Assembly (NCBI GenBank): GCA_025937835.1
Contig: JAICQO010000006.1
Span: 1 to 64,000 of the forward strand
Source: Polyangiaceae bacterium
GTDB taxonomy: Bacteria > Myxococcota_A > Polyangia > Polyangiales > Polyangiaceae
Length of the DNA: 64,000 nucleotides
Direction of reading: 5' to 3'
Shown one piece after another: positions 63,309 through 64,000 of the stretch. The position numbers and the translations under genes are program-made. Under the pieces are notes generated by a model. The model saw nothing but the letters and a program-made list of their open reading frames with translations. It did not search any database and was not told the origin of the DNA. The stretch's first letter is position 1, and every line of letters starts with the position of its first letter.

Positions 63309-64000
63309 CGACGCGCTCGTGACCGCCGTAGTCGCGCCGGCGTTCTACGTCGGCGTAGCCGTGCTCCTCGAGCAGCGCGTGCGTTCGGGGTGCCTGATCG
63401 TAGGCGACCTCGAGCGCGAGCACGCCGCCCGGGACGAGCCTCCCGCGCGCGTCCTCCACGATGCGGCGCACGAGAGTGAGCCCGTCGGAGCCACCGTCGA
63501 GCGCGAGGCGTGGCTCGAAATCCCGGACGTCCGCGTCGAGCGTGGGAATCTCACCCGCGGGGATGTAGGGCGGGTTGGCCGTGACGAGCTCGAAGCGCTC
63601 TCCGGGGCCCGTGGCGGCGAACAGATCTCCGCTGGCGAAGCGCGTGTTCCAGGCGGCGCCGAGGCGGCGCGCATTTTCGGCGGCGAGCGCGAGCGCGGCC
63701 TCCGAAAGATCCGTGGCAGTGACGCGCCAGGTGCGGCGCTCGAGCGCGAAGGTCACGGCCACGCAGCCCGAGCCGGTGCACAGGTCGAGGGCACGGCCGT
63801 ACAGCGCACGCGGCCGGGTGCGGGTGAGCGCCACCTCGACCAGGGTTTCGGTGTCGGGGCGCGGCACGAGCACGCGCGCATCGACCACGAAGCGCCGGCC
63901 GTAAAACTCGCGTTCGCCGCGGATGTACGCGATCGGCTCGCCGCGACGGCGGCGGATGATCAGCGCGCGGAAGGCCGCGAGCTCCTCGGCACCGAGCGGG
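63286..64000 (-). CDS. prmC: Peptide chain release factor N5-glutamine methyltransferase (partial)
   Basis: PrmC methylates the Gln of the GGQ motif in release factors RF1/RF2. The gene runs off the right edge; about 237 codons are visible, including upstream codons reading GEPIAYIRGEREFYGRRF, then VLVPRPDTETLVE, the SAM-binding LDLCTGSGCVAV and the catalytic TANPPYIP (NPPY). The C-terminal part is complete. The N-terminal helical domain is missing beyond 64000. Its stop lies inside the convergent XRE gene. Confidence 0.95.
   Translation of the reverse strand, partial: PLGAEELAAFRALIIRRRRGEPIAYIRGEREFYGRRFVVDARVLVPRPDTETLVEVALTRTRPRALYGRALDLCTGSGCVAVTFALERRTWRVTATDLSEAALALAAENARRLGAAWNTRFASGDLFAATGPGERFELVTANPPYIPAGEIPTLDADVRDFEPRLALDGGSDGLTLVRRIVEDARGRLVPGGVLALEVAYDQAPRTHALLEEHGYADVERRRDYGGHERVVSAVWRP

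Overview
The window reads as a chromosome segment of a high-GC, Gram-negative, soil-type deltaproteobacterium, most likely a myxobacterium (Myxococcota, probably Polyangiales). Supporting signs are strong G/C preference at third codon positions, many type II lipoproteins with long Gly/Ser/Thr/Ala-rich linkers after the lipobox (some carrying von Willebrand A, EGF-like, HAF-type or CAP domains), an ECF sigma factor, a hybrid histidine kinase and an AUR1-like PAP2 enzyme. The lineage is inferred from gene style, not from a marker phylogeny.

Layout. 1-9.8 kb: membrane and lipoprotein genes, ffh, a hybrid histidine kinase, rpoH, rsmI and a beta-helix lipoprotein. 9.8-17.2 kb: a GNAT acetyltransferase, then a probable accessory/defence island. 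The island holds a HipA-like kinase coupled to a HipA-N-like/HIRAN protein, an orphan gene, and a very large HNH nuclease-STAND NTPase-helical repeat gene that is frameshifted in this sequence. 17.4-22.0 kb: a four-gene operon (mmsA-like dehydrogenase, URC1-type GTP cyclohydrolase II homologue, URC4/DUF1688, uracil phosphoribosyltransferase) that looks like a bacterial URC pyrimidine-degradation operon. 22.2-25.3 kb: a sorbosone/glucose dehydrogenase lipoprotein, a divergent VOC/TetR pair around a palindromic operator, and an aspartyl/asparaginyl beta-hydroxylase. 25.4-31.1 kb: a complete five-gene oligopeptide ABC operon. 31.3-44.5 kb: a PAP2/AUR1-like enzyme, three vWA lipoproteins, ExbD-like and Cys-rich lipoproteins, an overlapping CPBP protease-hydrolase-hydrolase operon, and a first copy of an inverted-repeat element. 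44.5-49.1 kb: an acyl-CoA ligase, a truncated haemoglobin/3D-domain pair and small hypothetical genes. 49.2-57.8 kb: an LLM flavin oxidoreductase, an EGF/HAF lipoprotein, a DUF4231 membrane protein, a CAP lipoprotein, an SDR-ECF sigma pair and a YchJ-like SEC-C protein. 57.8-64 kb: mpl diverging from metF, a second copy of the inverted-repeat element, an L,D-transpeptidase-like lipoprotein without a visible catalytic Cys, two XRE regulators, a putative outer-membrane protein, and prmC running off the edge.

Many genes are packed with 1-11 nt stop/start overlaps (TGATG, ATGA, GTGA), so translational coupling is common. Starts were moved from the longest ORF to internal codons where a signal peptide, family N-terminus or Shine-Dalgarno sequence favours them. 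No rRNA, convincing tRNA, CRISPR array or intact IS element was seen. The most interesting items are the HNH-STAND gene, the split HipA/HIRAN pair, the URC operon, and the ~185-bp inverted-repeat element present twice.
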